From: Usnea hakonensis
Lineage: Eukaryota > Ascomycota > Lecanoromycetes > Lecanorales > Parmeliaceae
Assembly: GCA_013423325.1 (NCBI GenBank)
Contig: BLJB01000438.1
Location: 1-64,000 of the forward strand
DNA length: 64,000 nucleotides
Direction of reading: 5' to 3'
Position numbers and translations under genes: made by a program
The notes under the pieces: generated by a model
What the model was told of the DNA's origin: nothing
The model's database searches: none
Seen by the model: the letters and a program-made list of their open reading frames with translations, nothing else
Shown here: piece after piece, positions 34,226 through 44,424 of the stretch
How the letters are laid out: the number at the start of each line of letters is the position of its first letter
How positions within the stretch are numbered: position 1 is the first letter of the stretch

Positions 34226-35611
34226 TCATGAATGCTCAATCGGTTCCTCTGCTAGCAACGCCTCGTCTTTGCGCTTCTTGATGCATGACTTCAGAGGCGG
34301 CCGGACGATGTCGTTGAACAGGAATGTGCCGTAGACTAGGAGAGCGAAGCCGAGTATCTGCAGCCATTTGAATGTTTCCCACCCCAGTCCTAGCGAAACT
34401 ATCCAGATGAAGAGCGTCCGGCATGTGTCGATCGTTGATCTCGCAGTCGCACTCACTGTCCTTGTTACGGATAGACCGAAGAAATTGAAGCCGCCGATGC
34501 TGATCATGATTAGTACGCTTGAAACAGCGATGGCTTTGTTGTGTGTCATTTCCCGCCATCCCTCTTCTGCGTCGAAATAGCCGTTTCGTCCTTGCTCGGT
34601 CCGTCCGACAACCAAGTGTAGTATTATCATGCCTATGATCGTCACGGTGAAGCCGAAGAGCCCTTCCCAGCCCACCACTTTCAGAGGTTCCAATGCGTAT
34701 TGTTCTAGGATCCATTCTTCTAGGACGAATTGAGTGGCAGTAAAGATTTGAGCAAGCGCAATCATCAGGACGCCGATGATTGTCCAGAGGGCTTCTGGGG
34801 TCTTGGCTGTGATTACTATGTCCTCGACCGCTGCTCGGGCGAAAAGGAGTCCTGTATGAATCATGGAGTTTGGTTCTGGCTGCGCTTGTGGGTTGGGAGC
34901 AATGGCGCCTGCTAGACCGACGATAGCGACGCCGAGGACCACGACGAATAGGGCCGACCATTGGTATAGAGCAAGCTTCCGGTGGAGAAATATGACGCTG
35001 AAGAGCCCAACAAAAAGGACCAAGGCTCCGCGTGTCATCTGGTAAATACTAGCAGCCACGAACAGCAACCCCACATTCATCAGTGTCGTTCCTGCAATAT
35101 CGCAGCATGCGGGCAGTGCAAGTAGTACAACTCTCCACCCAACCAGTTCCCTTCTGTTTTCCGAATTGGATACCAATGACTTGGCGACGGGGTTCGCAGC
35201 TTCGAGCGCAGAGAATGATGCACTCATCCGCTCCTGGTCTTCATCTTCATCGGACTCGATGCCCGAGTCGTGATCGTCGAGGGCCGTGTAGCCGCCGGCA
35301 AAAAGCGGGGAGGAAGCACGCGAGAAGTAGCGTTTATAGAGGTAGTGGCCGAAAACGACGAGCCAGCAGGCGGCTTCGCCGATGAACATTTGCGCGGTTT
35401 GGATTACGGGCATGGAAAATCGACGAATGTCGGAGGGGTCGGAGGAATCGCAGTTGGCGACGCATTGGAGGTCCTGAGATGTGTCAGTCTTGGAAAGGCA
35501 TGATAGCAGGGGATTTGGATGATGTACCTGATACTTTGACAGCAGGGTATTGCAGACGCCTGTCAACAGCATCATGGCGACGAGGAAGGGGACCATGACT
35601 TGACTCGGCAT
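34226..35611 (-). CDS. SLC35F6-like drug/metabolite transporter
   Basis: Ten-helix transporter of the DMT superfamily, SLC35F6 (C2orf18) branch; substrate not known. Model: complement(join(34226..35473,35528..35611)), 443 residues. The 54-nt intron is a multiple of three and lacks a stop, so it would read through; its removal gives NTLLSKYQDLQCVANC, the usual family start. Helices include VPFLVAMMLLTGVCNTLL, IQTAQMFIGEAACWLVVFGH, ALPACCDIAGTTLMNVGLLF, MTRGALVLFVGLFSVIFL, ALFVVVLGVAIVGLAGAIA, and four more up to LQILGFALLVYGTFLFNDIV. The cytosolic loop after helix 2 is acidic. A TATA-like ATTTATA (complement) lies at 35775-35781, about 165 bp upstream of the start. Upstream in-frame start codons are TTG only. 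Confidence 0.88.
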   Translation of the reverse strand: MPSQVMVPFLVAMMLLTGVCNTLLSKYQVHHPNPLLSCLSKTDTSQDLQCVANCDSSDPSDIRRFSMPVIQTAQMFIGEAACWLVVFGHYLYKRYFSRASSPLFAGGYTALDDHDSGIESDEDEDQERMSASFSALEAANPVAKSLVSNSENRRELVGWRVVLLALPACCDIAGTTLMNVGLLFVAASIYQMTRGALVLFVGLFSVIFLHRKLALYQWSALFVVVLGVAIVGLAGAIAPNPQAQPEPNSMIHTGLLFARAAVEDIVITAKTPEALWTIIGVLMIALAQIFTATQFVLEEWILEQYALEPLKVVGWEGLFGFTVTIIGMIILHLVVGRTEQGRNGYFDAEEGWREMTHNKAIAVSSVLIMISIGGFNFFGLSVTRTVSATARSTIDTCRTLFIWIVSLGLGWETFKWLQILGFALLVYGTFLFNDIVRPPLKSCIKKRKDEALLAEEPIEHS

Positions 35612-36034
35612 GATTGCTGATGCTGGATAAGGTGATTGCGACAGGCGCTTTTTCGAGATGCTGAGAATGATTGAGACGGAGAAGAGATATGTAGTGTTCA
35701 GGGTGAGGTTGAGGTTCAGGTTCAAGGTTCTCGTGGTATGATCAGATGGTCCTTTACGAATACGCTCTAGTTCGATTTATACCCTCCGAAGTTTAACCGA
35801 GTGCTGCCCTACTGTAAATATTCAGTCACTCGTGTAAAACACCAAGATTCGAAAAAGAAATAGCAATTCGGTCATCTAACTATACAGCACCCTCTTGGAG
35901 CTACCAAAAGCCCGTCCGTTTCCATGCATTTGTTGCAAATCAAGTAGCAACTAGCGAGCCCAAGGCTGCCCTCTATCAGACCAAAGAAGTTTAAAGCATA
36001 CAGTGACGAACCCAGTCCTCCAGAATCGTCATCA
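35612..36034. other. intergenic between Whi5-like and SLC35F6-like genes
   Basis: Promoter of the transporter gene and 3' flank of the Whi5-like gene, both on the minus strand. TATA-like element at 35775-35781. No gene is seen. Confidence 0.5.
35775..35781 (-). promoter_or_regulatory. TATA-like box of the SLC35F6-like gene
   Basis: TATAAAT on the minus strand, about 165 bp upstream of the ATG. Fits the usual fungal TATA distance; not tested. Confidence 0.35.
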
Positions 36035-37220
36035 TCATCGTTCTTCTCTTAGCCCCAGCAACCCAATTGCCGCGTTTCCTCGAACGGCGCTACTCGTCAG
36101 GTTATCTTCATCCTCGTAGCGTCTCTTAGATATTCGTTCGACGCTGCCAGGTGGGCTGCTCAGCTGTCGCTGGCCAGTCGGTGCTCTGTGCCGTGGCAAT
36201 GCCGGTGTCCTAAATACCTCTGACCTGTCTTTCTGGGCACTCTGGTCTGGTGAGCATCGGGGTGATGAGAGGTCCTGCTGTCGTGAAATCATCCGTGAAG
36301 AAAAGGCTGTGGGACGCAGGATAGGTGCTGGGAGTAATTTAGGTAATGACGGCTGCTCATCCGGTGGTGATGTGGAACTTTGGGGTCGAGGTCCCTCCTT
36401 TGGCGATATCCGAAGTTGCGATAGAGGAAGATTGGTCTGGTTCGTTTGGACTTTGAAGTGTGCCAGCCGCAGTCGGAGTCGCAGCGTCTCGGCATGCTGG
36501 AGATGAGTTAGCGGCGTCGATGACTCCGATGGAGACAATGACTCACCTGACTTATCCTCGACCGCAATGGCTGCGTCACCTCTGTAGCCGCAGTCTGCTG
36601 AGATACCATCGTATCGTCCGGATCGAAGTCAACAACTGAAGACATGGCAGAGTCCTTGTAGCTATTTTGTGAGTCGCCCTCGCCCATCTCTTCTGCCCGC
36701 TCCTCCGTGATCTTTTCTGCTTGCATATATGTGGCGGACGGATAGACAGACATGGCTCCGGAAAGCGCGGGCTGAGTCTGGCATGAAAGATAAGCAGAGG
36801 TGCCATGAAAACCAAGGGAAAGCATGGCTTACCTGTCCAGATGGACCGTCATCTTTCAGGGTACTTTGAGAGCGGGCGGGTGACACTCGATGTACGGACA
36901 TGGCTCCAGAAAGCGCGTGCTGAGTCTGGCACAGAAGGTAATTAGAAGTGCCGTTAAAACAAGAGGAAAGGGTGGCTTACCTGTCCAGGTGGAGCATCGT
37001 CTTTCAGGGTACTTTGAGAGCGGGCAGGTGACACTCGGACGCGAGAGGTAGGTTGGGCGAATTCCGGCTCTTCCACTTCATGTATCTGCCTTTTCTGGCC
37101 TATCGATGCCTTACGCATTGCGGTTATGCTGGGGGGAGTGCTGAACGTGTTGACAGGGAGGTCAACAAGAGCGCGACGGGATGGTGTGGTCTGTGCCATA
37201 TCCAAGAGTCTGTCATCCAT
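36035..37220 (-). CDS. Whi5/Nrm1-type G1/S transcriptional repressor with a duplicated exon
   Basis: Member of the Whi5/Nrm1 family, repressors that bind G1/S transcription factors and are released by CDK. Model: complement(join(36035..36496,36547..36777,36833..36925,36981..37220)), 341 residues; introns are 50, 55 and 55 nt, all phase 0. The family GTB motif is ETLRLRLRLAHFKVQTNQ in the last exon (about residues 190-207), and the N-terminal SRRALVDLPVNTFSTP is also typical. Exon 2 (93 nt) is a recent copy: VSPARSQSTLKDDGPSGQ in exon 2 matches VSPARSQSTLKDDAPPGQ at the end of exon 1, and TQHALSGAMSV matches TQPALSGAMSV of exon 3. Many S/T-P sites fit CDK control. Which of Whi5 or Nrm1 it serves as cannot be told. 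Confidence 0.85.
36747..37043 (-). repeat. 148-bp tandem duplication spanning intron plus exon
   Basis: Two adjacent copies offset by exactly 148 bp (36747-36895 and 36895-37043, ends approximate). Each contains the end of one exon, a whole 55-nt intron and the beginning of the next exon. The copies differ at a modest number of sites, more in the intron than in the exon. Confidence 0.92.
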
Positions 37221-38249
37221 CAGTTTACTAATGCTAGAGCTTGAGCAACTGTCTGCATTGATTGGGAGCAGAAGCGTACCGCGGATGGCTGGTGAGAGCG
37301 TGGGGAAAAGCAGATGGAAGATAGAGCCTACCCGGTGCCTTTTCTATAATTCATGAACAGCTATGCGACTGAAGTAAGTGATGCTGTCGAATGAATATGA
37401 GATAGCCGCCGAGTACAGCGCGTACGCGAGCTGTTGGGTGTAAACAAGCACGTAGAGATGTTGTTCTCGCGTTGTATAGATGCATCTGAAGCTTTAGTTT
37501 TAGCCCTCAGATCGCGAGAATCATCATCACGGACAAACGGGAAATCTTCGGCCCGATCTAATTAGCGTCAGTGATTCAGCTAGTCGCATCCTGTGCAACT
37601 TTGTCCACCTATCTCTTTCTTTGCCCAACTCACAACAGTGAGCTCTTTCATGTCAAGAATTTCTTTGCATTCAATTTGGGATACCATCAGGTAATATTGT
37701 GAAAGGAAGTAAGCACACAAAAGATACAAGTACCTGCAACCTAGCTAAGTCCTGCTTCTGTACATTCACCCCACACTCCTTGGTATGGCCGCTGCTGCTT
37801 TGCTTGGTGCAGGTGTCGCCGGACTCGCTCAAGATTGGCAGTTCCATGATCCCAGCCGACCTTCTCTAGCCTTCTACTCTATACATATAGTAGAGTAAGA
37901 GTTGCATAGATTCCTAGGCAAGTTTGGCCCAAGGAACATGATTCATCCATCTCTCTTAAAAAAGCTTGTACCAAAATCCTCCCTTATGGTCGTTATCCCT
38001 TTTTCCTCATTCAGTCCTCCCTTGACCCTTTCCACCTGTCAATCGACCTTGATTTCTACCGCCCTCACTCTAGAGTAGATCCTTGATCGACTCACGATAG
38101 CCACTTACAGTGTCGGTTGACCTTTCATGCCTGTTGAAATTATTATCTATTCTTCCCTGTCTTGCGCTACTACAAGGGTTGTCCACTATCATCACACCCC
38201 AGCCCCTCCACCCCATCCCCGGCTCCTCACCCACGAGCCGTGACCCTGG
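37221..38249. other. intergenic, upstream of Whi5-like gene
   Basis: About 1.0 kb with the promoter of the Whi5-like gene and the 3' flank of the secreted 4-Cys gene. No gene or repeat is recognised. Confidence 0.5.
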
Positions 38250-38822
38250 TCACTCCGACGCGGTCCCATTCCAAGCCTCCCCAAATTCAGGCCCTGAACC
38301 ATGATGCGGCTTCAAGAACGACACCTTAATCTTGTTCCCTTCCCCCATCAACATCCACCCTGCCACTCGCTCCGGCCCCCCGCTCGACGATCTCCGGCAC
38401 AAAACAGACAAATGATCAAGGGTAAGCTTCACAGCCATCCAGCTGCTCGCCACCCTTGCCCGCGGCTCAAGTTCCACCTTCACCCGGCACTGGCCGAACT
38501 TTTCGACCCTAGGGAGTCGCCACACGTCGTTGTATCCCGAAGTGTGAAATGTGCCACTACTGTCGGTGCTGGGGAGTTCTCGGACTGCGCGGTAGCATTC
38601 GGCCCAAGTTGGGCGCCTATCGGTGCGCATGAAGCGCTTCTCTGAACATTTGTAGGTTCCAGCGGTGTCGGTAATTGTTTGATTAGAGGAGTTGGTGAGA
38701 AGGGTGGTGTCGTTGAAGTTTAGAAGTTGTGGGGTCCATGGTGGAGGGGCTGCTGAGAATACGAGAGCCACGAGCGTTAGAAGAACGGTTAGTGAGCGGT
38801 AAGATATTATTGCTCCGATCAT
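38250..38822 (-). CDS. small secreted 4-Cys protein, 190 aa, function unknown
   Basis: Single-exon gene with a clear signal peptide: MIGAIISYRSLTVLLTLVAL followed by VFSAA, with cleavage likely near residue 24-25. The mature part has four cysteines (59, 76, 112, 142), enough for two disulfide bonds, and possible N-glycosylation sites at NDT, NSS, NQT and NGT. Blocks such as PTWAECYRAVRELP and FGQCRVKVEL look like a family of small secreted ascomycete proteins of unknown role. It lies at the border between the dense gene region and a gene-poor region, a common place for effector-like genes. Function is not known to me. Confidence 0.75.
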   Translation of the reverse strand: MIGAIISYRSLTVLLTLVALVFSAAPPPWTPQLLNFNDTTLLTNSSNQTITDTAGTYKCSEKRFMRTDRRPTWAECYRAVRELPSTDSSGTFHTSGYNDVWRLPRVEKFGQCRVKVELEPRARVASSWMAVKLTLDHLSVLCRRSSSGGPERVAGWMLMGEGNKIKVSFLKPHHGSGPEFGEAWNGTASE

Positions 38823-40155
38823 TTTTGTCGATTGTGAGATGCTTGTACGGGGTCAGCTGATGAATTGATAGGGAAAGATGCTGTGTACACGAGATCAATT
38901 ACTCTTTTCGGATGCATATGGATAAGATCTCATTTCGTGGGACAACTGCTTCTATGTATAGTGTGTAGATACTCTGCATGGCGCATAGTGAATGATCGGC
39001 TGTATGACGGAGCGCTTACCGCGCTCCTTCTTCCAGATCATGTGTGATGACTCGATGAGTAGTGGCAGCCGCACCATATGCGTTGCACCAGTGGTACTGG
39101 TGGGCGAAACGTGGCTGCGTGTGGCTGCTATTTGTATATGCGCAAGCTACACGCGTCCCCATAACCTCGGCGATGAGTCGTGCGCCTCTAGCCCAACATC
39201 AGATCCGGAAATACATATTTCGTCATCTTATCGTGATTCTAGACCCTTAACGCAAGGATAGGGTCGTATAAGAGACCTCGAAGCCCCAGTTACGTGATGG
39301 AATCGAGGCGGAGCACTTCGGTCAGGTTTTGATTCTCGGAAGCGACAATAGGATTTTTAAGAGGTTTCAAGACACGAAAGTCGCGTGCTCAGCCTCGGGT
39401 CGCTACCAGGCTCATGCCATGTGAGCTCGGAAAGCTGAGAGGTGGGGGTCCTTGGTGTTATAGTAGGGAGTCGAGTTTGAGAGGCTTTCTTTAGAAGTCG
39501 CTATGCATGACATAGCAAGCCCTCTGGCACCACGTCACACTTGCGATTTGAGACTTTGCTTGTCGCCGTGGTTGCTTAGTGTCGATTCATGCGATCGAGT
39601 ATACCTTGATCTTGTGCCTGATAGCTAATAACAGACATCTTGACTGGCGGTTCTGCCTGAATGAGTACCTAGCAGCAGAGAGGGAAACAACCCTTTTTGG
39701 TGGGCTATGGCATGGAAAGTCGCATTACGACTTTTCTTGAAAACGTCGAGAGAAATGAAGCTCACGTGGTGAACTCCGACCATAACGAGTCTTGTCCCAT
39801 TCTTGCACTGTATTGAAGTTTGAAGCGTCCGTTTTTGGTCTTCTGCAAGCGGGACACTGCCATTCTTTACAATCTTGGATGAAAGCCAGCTGAGCCTCTT
39901 AGGCTATCCTCGCTGGTGAGTCTGCGTTGCCTTCTTTGGCAGAGATGCTCGTCGCGCAACCAAATCGTCGGCATCGGCCGTTGACATCTCCTGCCTCTCA
40001 CTACGCCGAACTCCACCGATGCCGGCATGGTACTTCTCGAGCTACTACCTCGCCTATCTAATGCTATCCGTCAGCTTCCAAAAGGAAGTCTTGAAGTTCT
40101 GCTTTGATTCTTCCAGCGACTTCTCATCTGCAGTAGAATGAGTTATCCTCCGTGG

Positions 40156-40490
40156 TCAAACCCTGTCGTGTGGCGTCGAAGTGATTTCGCAAGGTTTTCG
40201 ACTCTCAACCATCACTTTCCATGATCGTGGCTTCTTCGTCGTTGTCCGTGTTCTCTTCATATTTATGCTCTCTTCATATTTATGCTCATAGGAATGAATG
40301 GGCGACTCTCCTTCTCCGCTGCTGAAGAGATCGCTGTCCTGCAAGAATACACGGTGGACCACTGCAATCCATCTCGGTACAACGCATATCATTTCCCAGT
40401 CGACCATTCCGGTAATCTTGTAATAATCAGGGCTCACGGGAATACTACTTGTGTTCAGATCGTGCTCTTGCAGTATAAAACCGTGCTTTG
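40156..40490 (-). pseudogene. relic of an APH/choline-kinase-type phosphotransferase
   Basis: An open stretch matches the C-terminal catalytic half of fungal APH-fold phosphotransferases: FILQEHDLNTSSI corresponds to the usual HxDLNxxNI catalytic loop, and YKITGMVDWEMICVVPRW to the DFG-like ITGIIDWE region. It is followed by VFLQDSDLF. The expected start of the protein is absent, the frame is closed by a stop just upstream, and the loop Asn is replaced by Ser. About 110 codons remain of a gene that is normally 350 or more. A further DEKSLEESKQNFKTSFWKLT stretch near 40060-40125 may be its tail. Confidence 0.7.
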
Positions 40491-41479
40491 GCTCTCAACG
40501 CTAGCAGATCTGCGGCAAAAGTGCACGACAAAGGTCTTCCATGGCAGGCGCTTCTTCCTCAAAATCGTCTTCTTCGTAGCCTTCTTCGGACAAGCAGTCC
40601 GCCCTAGTGCGTTATCGAGCGGCCGTGCCTTACCCACTCTACCTGCCTACCAATCTCGGTTTGGGCCTTTTCCTTGGAGGTGTGGTGACGTTTGCGGTCT
40701 CGTCAAAAGATACACGCTGTCATCTAGGTACAATAGAAGTTTCGAGTAGACCAGAGACCTGGTTGCTCCCATTTGCGCTTAGGGCAGCTGCAAAGCCAAG
40801 GTTGCAATCTCGCTCTCTTGTCTTGAATATGTGGCCACAGATGGGGTTTCTCGGAAGTGCAAACGACTAGGTCAAACCTGTTCACATAGGTACTTTCCGG
40901 TCAAAAACGTGGACATCGAAGGAGCTATCGTTCAAATGGTCTTGAGAGCTTTGAGGTATAATACTTCTTCACAATGATTTTGATGCTGGCTTGATCAACT
41001 TCTCGGATCCATTCAAGCATATAATAATCCCTAATCCCCAGCGCAACAGCTAACGCAACATCCATCACAGCTGCTCTTGTCGGTGTGCATACACCATTCC
41101 CTCGATAAAATGCCCAAGCCCACCGTGTCACATTGGCACGATGGCGTCTGGCCTTCGTACTCGTACCTCCTTTTCAGTGACTTGCAATTGAAACGGAGCT
41201 CGGTTTGTAGAATGGTTGACGCCATTTATCCCATGTGTCGTATCACGCTGACATGCTGTCCAGCGTGGCCTAGATAGTCCTTGTCAGACCGGACGAATCA
41301 TTCAAAGTCTCGGCCTTCATGTGCTTCGGATATTCGGTTCCCCTCGGTAGCTGCAGGTCCTCCTTATAGAAGAAAAGAAGGGATGGGTATCTTACTTATC
41401 TCTCTTAGAGCCATGAATGCCTTCCTTTGTCATATTCCCCAGTGATCTGGACAGATTGGCCCTTGACCGCTCCAGAATG

Positions 41480-41681
41480 CAGATATCCCACGTAACGTTT
41501 CCTATAAAGGTAAGGGCGCTACAAAGGAGAGGACAAGTAGCCAGACTAAGACCCAGATCGTACCCTCAACACAGAGGCTCCAGATATCCCACGTAATGTT
41601 TCCTATAAAGGTAAGGACGCTACAAAGGAAAGGACAAGTAGCCAGACCAAGACCTAGACTGTGCCCTCAAGACGGAGGCTC
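41480..41681. repeat. 101-bp direct tandem duplication
   Basis: Copy 1 is 41480-41580 and copy 2 is 41581-41681. They differ at about ten positions, most of them transitions (C/T or G/A). Both begin CAGATATCCCACGTAA. It is in non-coding sequence. Confidence 0.93.
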
Positions 41682-42903
41682 CAGATCGTCTAAGAATCTC
41701 ACAATAAAGCTCGTTACCGGAAGCCTCGTAGAAAGCCCAGCACCCGCCCCAGCTATCACACTTCGAAACTATCTCTATGTCGAAGTTACTCAGTCCGCTA
41801 TCCCTAAAACCGAGGCTTACAATGCACGAAAGCCATCAAGCACCACGTCTCAAGAATACCCACTATGCACATTTCAGAGCATCCGCTTATGTATACCGAA
41901 ACTGATCCGAGCGAGTACAACATAGTTGCATTGAATAGTCGAGGCGAGGTGAGTGAGTGACACCTCTACTTATATATGGCCAGTTCACCATTGGACGGAC
42001 GACTAGGCACACTTCAGGACTTGCTTGCCAACATGAGATCCTCGATCCCACCCATTTCTTTGGTCGCAGGCTTGCAAATAAAACAAAACGACCTTGGAAA
42101 TGAATGCCTGCTTGTTACTATGGAAAATTCTTAAACAACTTTCTTCCCCCCCCTTCCCCCATCCCCCAATCCCCTAACCCCCAAACTCCCATCCCTCTTA
42201 CAATCTCACCTCGCTCGTCATCTCCTTACAACATCGTTTTGTGCACATCGTTTTGTGCGCAAGGTAAGGTAGGTTACTGCCTCCCCCCCCCTTTTTTTTC
42301 CTCAGAGGACTTTCGACGTCGGAGGTGGAAAGGGTGCGTTTTGGAGGGGGGGGGGGAATGTGGGAATGGGAATGGGGCTGGCATTGTGTGTAATAATAAG
42401 GGGATGGGGGCAGGAATCAAAATATCCCGTTGTGTTATTGAGGGCTTGGTGCTGATGAAGGGAGGGGATGGAAGGAAAGTTATTTGCTGTAAGGGAGAAC
42501 GGAACAGTGCAGTGATAAGTGGTTGCGGCGGTATTTGAGATCAATTAGGGTTCTCTTCCTAACGGCGGTGATCCAATGGCGGAGTGGTTTTATGATTCTT
42601 ATCTTGGAGAAGGGATAGGAGCGTTTAGCTGGAGTTGTTTGTACGCTGCTGCGTTGCCTGTTTTCGTGTCCGGAGGGGGGGGGATGGAAGTTGGTGCTTG
42701 ACTCGGATAAAGGTGAGAGACGAGGTGAGGAAAAGGACAAGTGAGCGAGCGATGTACTTACTCGTTCGTTCGGTCGCCTACCCAATCAGAGAGAACAAAG
42801 AAGAAGAAGAAAAAAAAAAAAAAAAAGAGGCACAAAATACATCATCCTCTATCCACCCCCCATCTCATTTATTCAAATTAATTACAACCCCCCCTTCGCG
42901 CCC

Positions 42904-44424
42904 CTAACACCCACTCCTCTCCCTCAACCCCATCCCCCCCGCATTCAAATACGCCACCCTCCCCCCAACCCCACTATCCCTCGCGATCCCAAACCTCAAC
43001 ACAATCGTACTCTGACAAGCCAACTGGTTCAAATACAACAACACCGGCGCCGCCCCGGTCCCAGGACTCGGCAACGTAAACGTCCCAACCAGACTCCCCG
43101 TCTGCGGCGCGATGCTGTTGTACGTCGGCGGCGTGGAACCGAAGGTTTGCGTGTTGACGCGGTACATGTTGATTTGGCCCTGGCCGGAGGTGAAGTAGGA
43201 GGATTGCGGGACGAAGTTGAATTCGAAACTGAAGGGGCCTGGGCCGGAGCAGGGGAGGTTGGTGAAGGCGACGACGAGATCTTGCGCGTTGGCGCCGTTG
43301 GCGTCGAGGGAGACCTTGAATTGGAAGGGGATTTGAGCGGAGCGTCGGGCCAGCCGCATGCCACTGGTTGAGGTGCTACTGGGGGCGCTAGTGCTGGGGC
43401 TGCTGGTCGAGGTGCTGCCTACGGTGCTGCTACTTAGGATGCTGCTGCTTAGGGTGCTGCTTAGGGCACTGCTGGCGCTACTGCTGCTGGTGCTGAGGCT
43501 GCTGGTCGAGGTGCTGCCTACCGTGCTGCTGCTTAGGATGCTGCTTATGGCACTGCTGGCGCTACTGCTGCTGATGATGGTGCTCGCACTGGAGCTGCTG
43601 GAGCTGGGACTGCTGGTAGGACTGCTACTGAGGCTGCTGGTGCTCAGGGTGCTGCTGCTGCCGCTGCCGCTGGAGCTGGGACTGCTAGAGCTGGAACTAC
43701 TAGAGCTGGAGCTAGAGCTGCTGGGGCTACTGGTGCTCAGGGCGCCGCTGGTAGAACTGCTGCTTAGGGTACTGGTGCTCAGGGTGCTGCTGCTGCCGCT
43801 GGAACTGGAGCTGCTGGAGCTGAGACTGCTGAAGCTGAGACTGCTGGAGCTGGGACTGCTGGAGCTGGGACTGCTGGAGCTGGGACTGCTAGAGCTGGGA
43901 CTGCTAGAGATGGAGCTAGAGCTGCTGATGCTGCTGGGGGTGCTGGCAGAACTGCTGCTTGGGGTGCTGACAGAACTGCTGCTGGGGGTGCTAGCAGAAC
44001 TGCTGCTTGGGGTGCTGGCAGAACTGCTGCTTAGGGTGCTGGTGCCGCTGGGGCTGCCGATAGAACTGCTGCTTAGAATGCTCGAGCTGCTGGGGCTGCT
44101 GCCTAGGGTACTGGTAATCAGGGTGCTGCTGGAACTGGAGCTACTGGAGCTACTGGAGCTGGGACTGCTGCTGCTGAGACTGGAGCTGCTGGATTTGGCA
44201 CTGCTAGAGCTGGAGGTGGAACTGCTAGAGCTGGAGCTAGAGCTGCTGGTAGAACTGCTGCTGGCGCTGCTGCTTGGGTTGCTGAGGTCGCCGGAAAGGT
44301 CCGGCTGGTTGGCGTAAATCTGAAAGGCGGAGCTTACCTCGACCATCGCGCAGGGGTTCTGGGCTGTGGTGTAGGCGAGGAGGTTGAAGAGGAGGGGGAG
44401 AGCGGTGCTGAGGGAGGAATGCAT
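42904..44424 (-). CDS. serine-rich secreted wall-type protein, 506 aa
   Basis: Single exon. Signal peptide MHSSLSTALPLLFNLLAYTT with cleavage near AQ. A short N-terminal part with one Cys is followed by about 300 residues that are almost only Ser with Thr, Pro, Leu and Gly in imperfect repeats (about residues 50-350). That region is built for dense O-mannosylation and a stretched wall spacer. The C-terminal 150 residues are folded-like: IPFQFKVSLDANGANAQDL, LVVAFTNLPCSGPGPF and LVGTFTLPSPGTGAAPVLLY, with cysteines. No GPI signal or transmembrane end is seen (it ends LRERSGC). The opposite strand carries a long Leu-rich frame that is only a mirror of the Ser codons. A TATATAAATA box lies 122-131 bp upstream. 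Confidence 0.8.
   Translation of the reverse strand: MHSSLSTALPLLFNLLAYTTAQNPCAMVEVSSAFQIYANQPDLSGDLSNPSSSASSSSTSSSSSSSSSSTSSSSSAKSSSSSLSSSSPSSSSSSSSSSSSTLITSTLGSSPSSSSILSSSSIGSPSGTSTLSSSSASTPSSSSASTPSSSSVSTPSSSSASTPSSISSSSSISSSPSSSSPSSSSPSSSSPSSSSLSFSSLSSSSSSSSGSSSTLSTSTLSSSSTSGALSTSSPSSSSSSSSSSSSSSPSSSGSGSSSTLSTSSLSSSPTSSPSSSSSSASTIISSSSASSAISSILSSSTVGSTSTSSLSTSSSSASSALSSTLSSSILSSSTVGSTSTSSPSTSAPSSTSTSGMRLARRSAQIPFQFKVSLDANGANAQDLVVAFTNLPCSGPGPFSFEFNFVPQSSYFTSGQGQINMYRVNTQTFGSTPPTYNSIAPQTGSLVGTFTLPSPGTGAAPVLLYLNQLACQSTIVLRFGIARDSGVGGRVAYLNAGGMGLRERSGC

Larger units (their letters stand above)
38823..42903. other. 4-kb gene-poor region with gene relics and a 101-bp duplication
   Basis: No intact gene is seen on either strand. 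It contains a decayed phosphotransferase fragment (about 40156-40490, minus), the 101-bp tandem duplication (41480-41681), and homopolymer-rich sequence at 42130-42360 and 42800-42830. Short frames elsewhere show no family likeness. Confidence 0.65.

Noticed and set aside
43358..44317. 319-codon leucine-rich frame on the + strand
   Set aside because: Mirror of the Ser-codon repeats of the wall protein on the other strand, which has a signal peptide and a TATA box.
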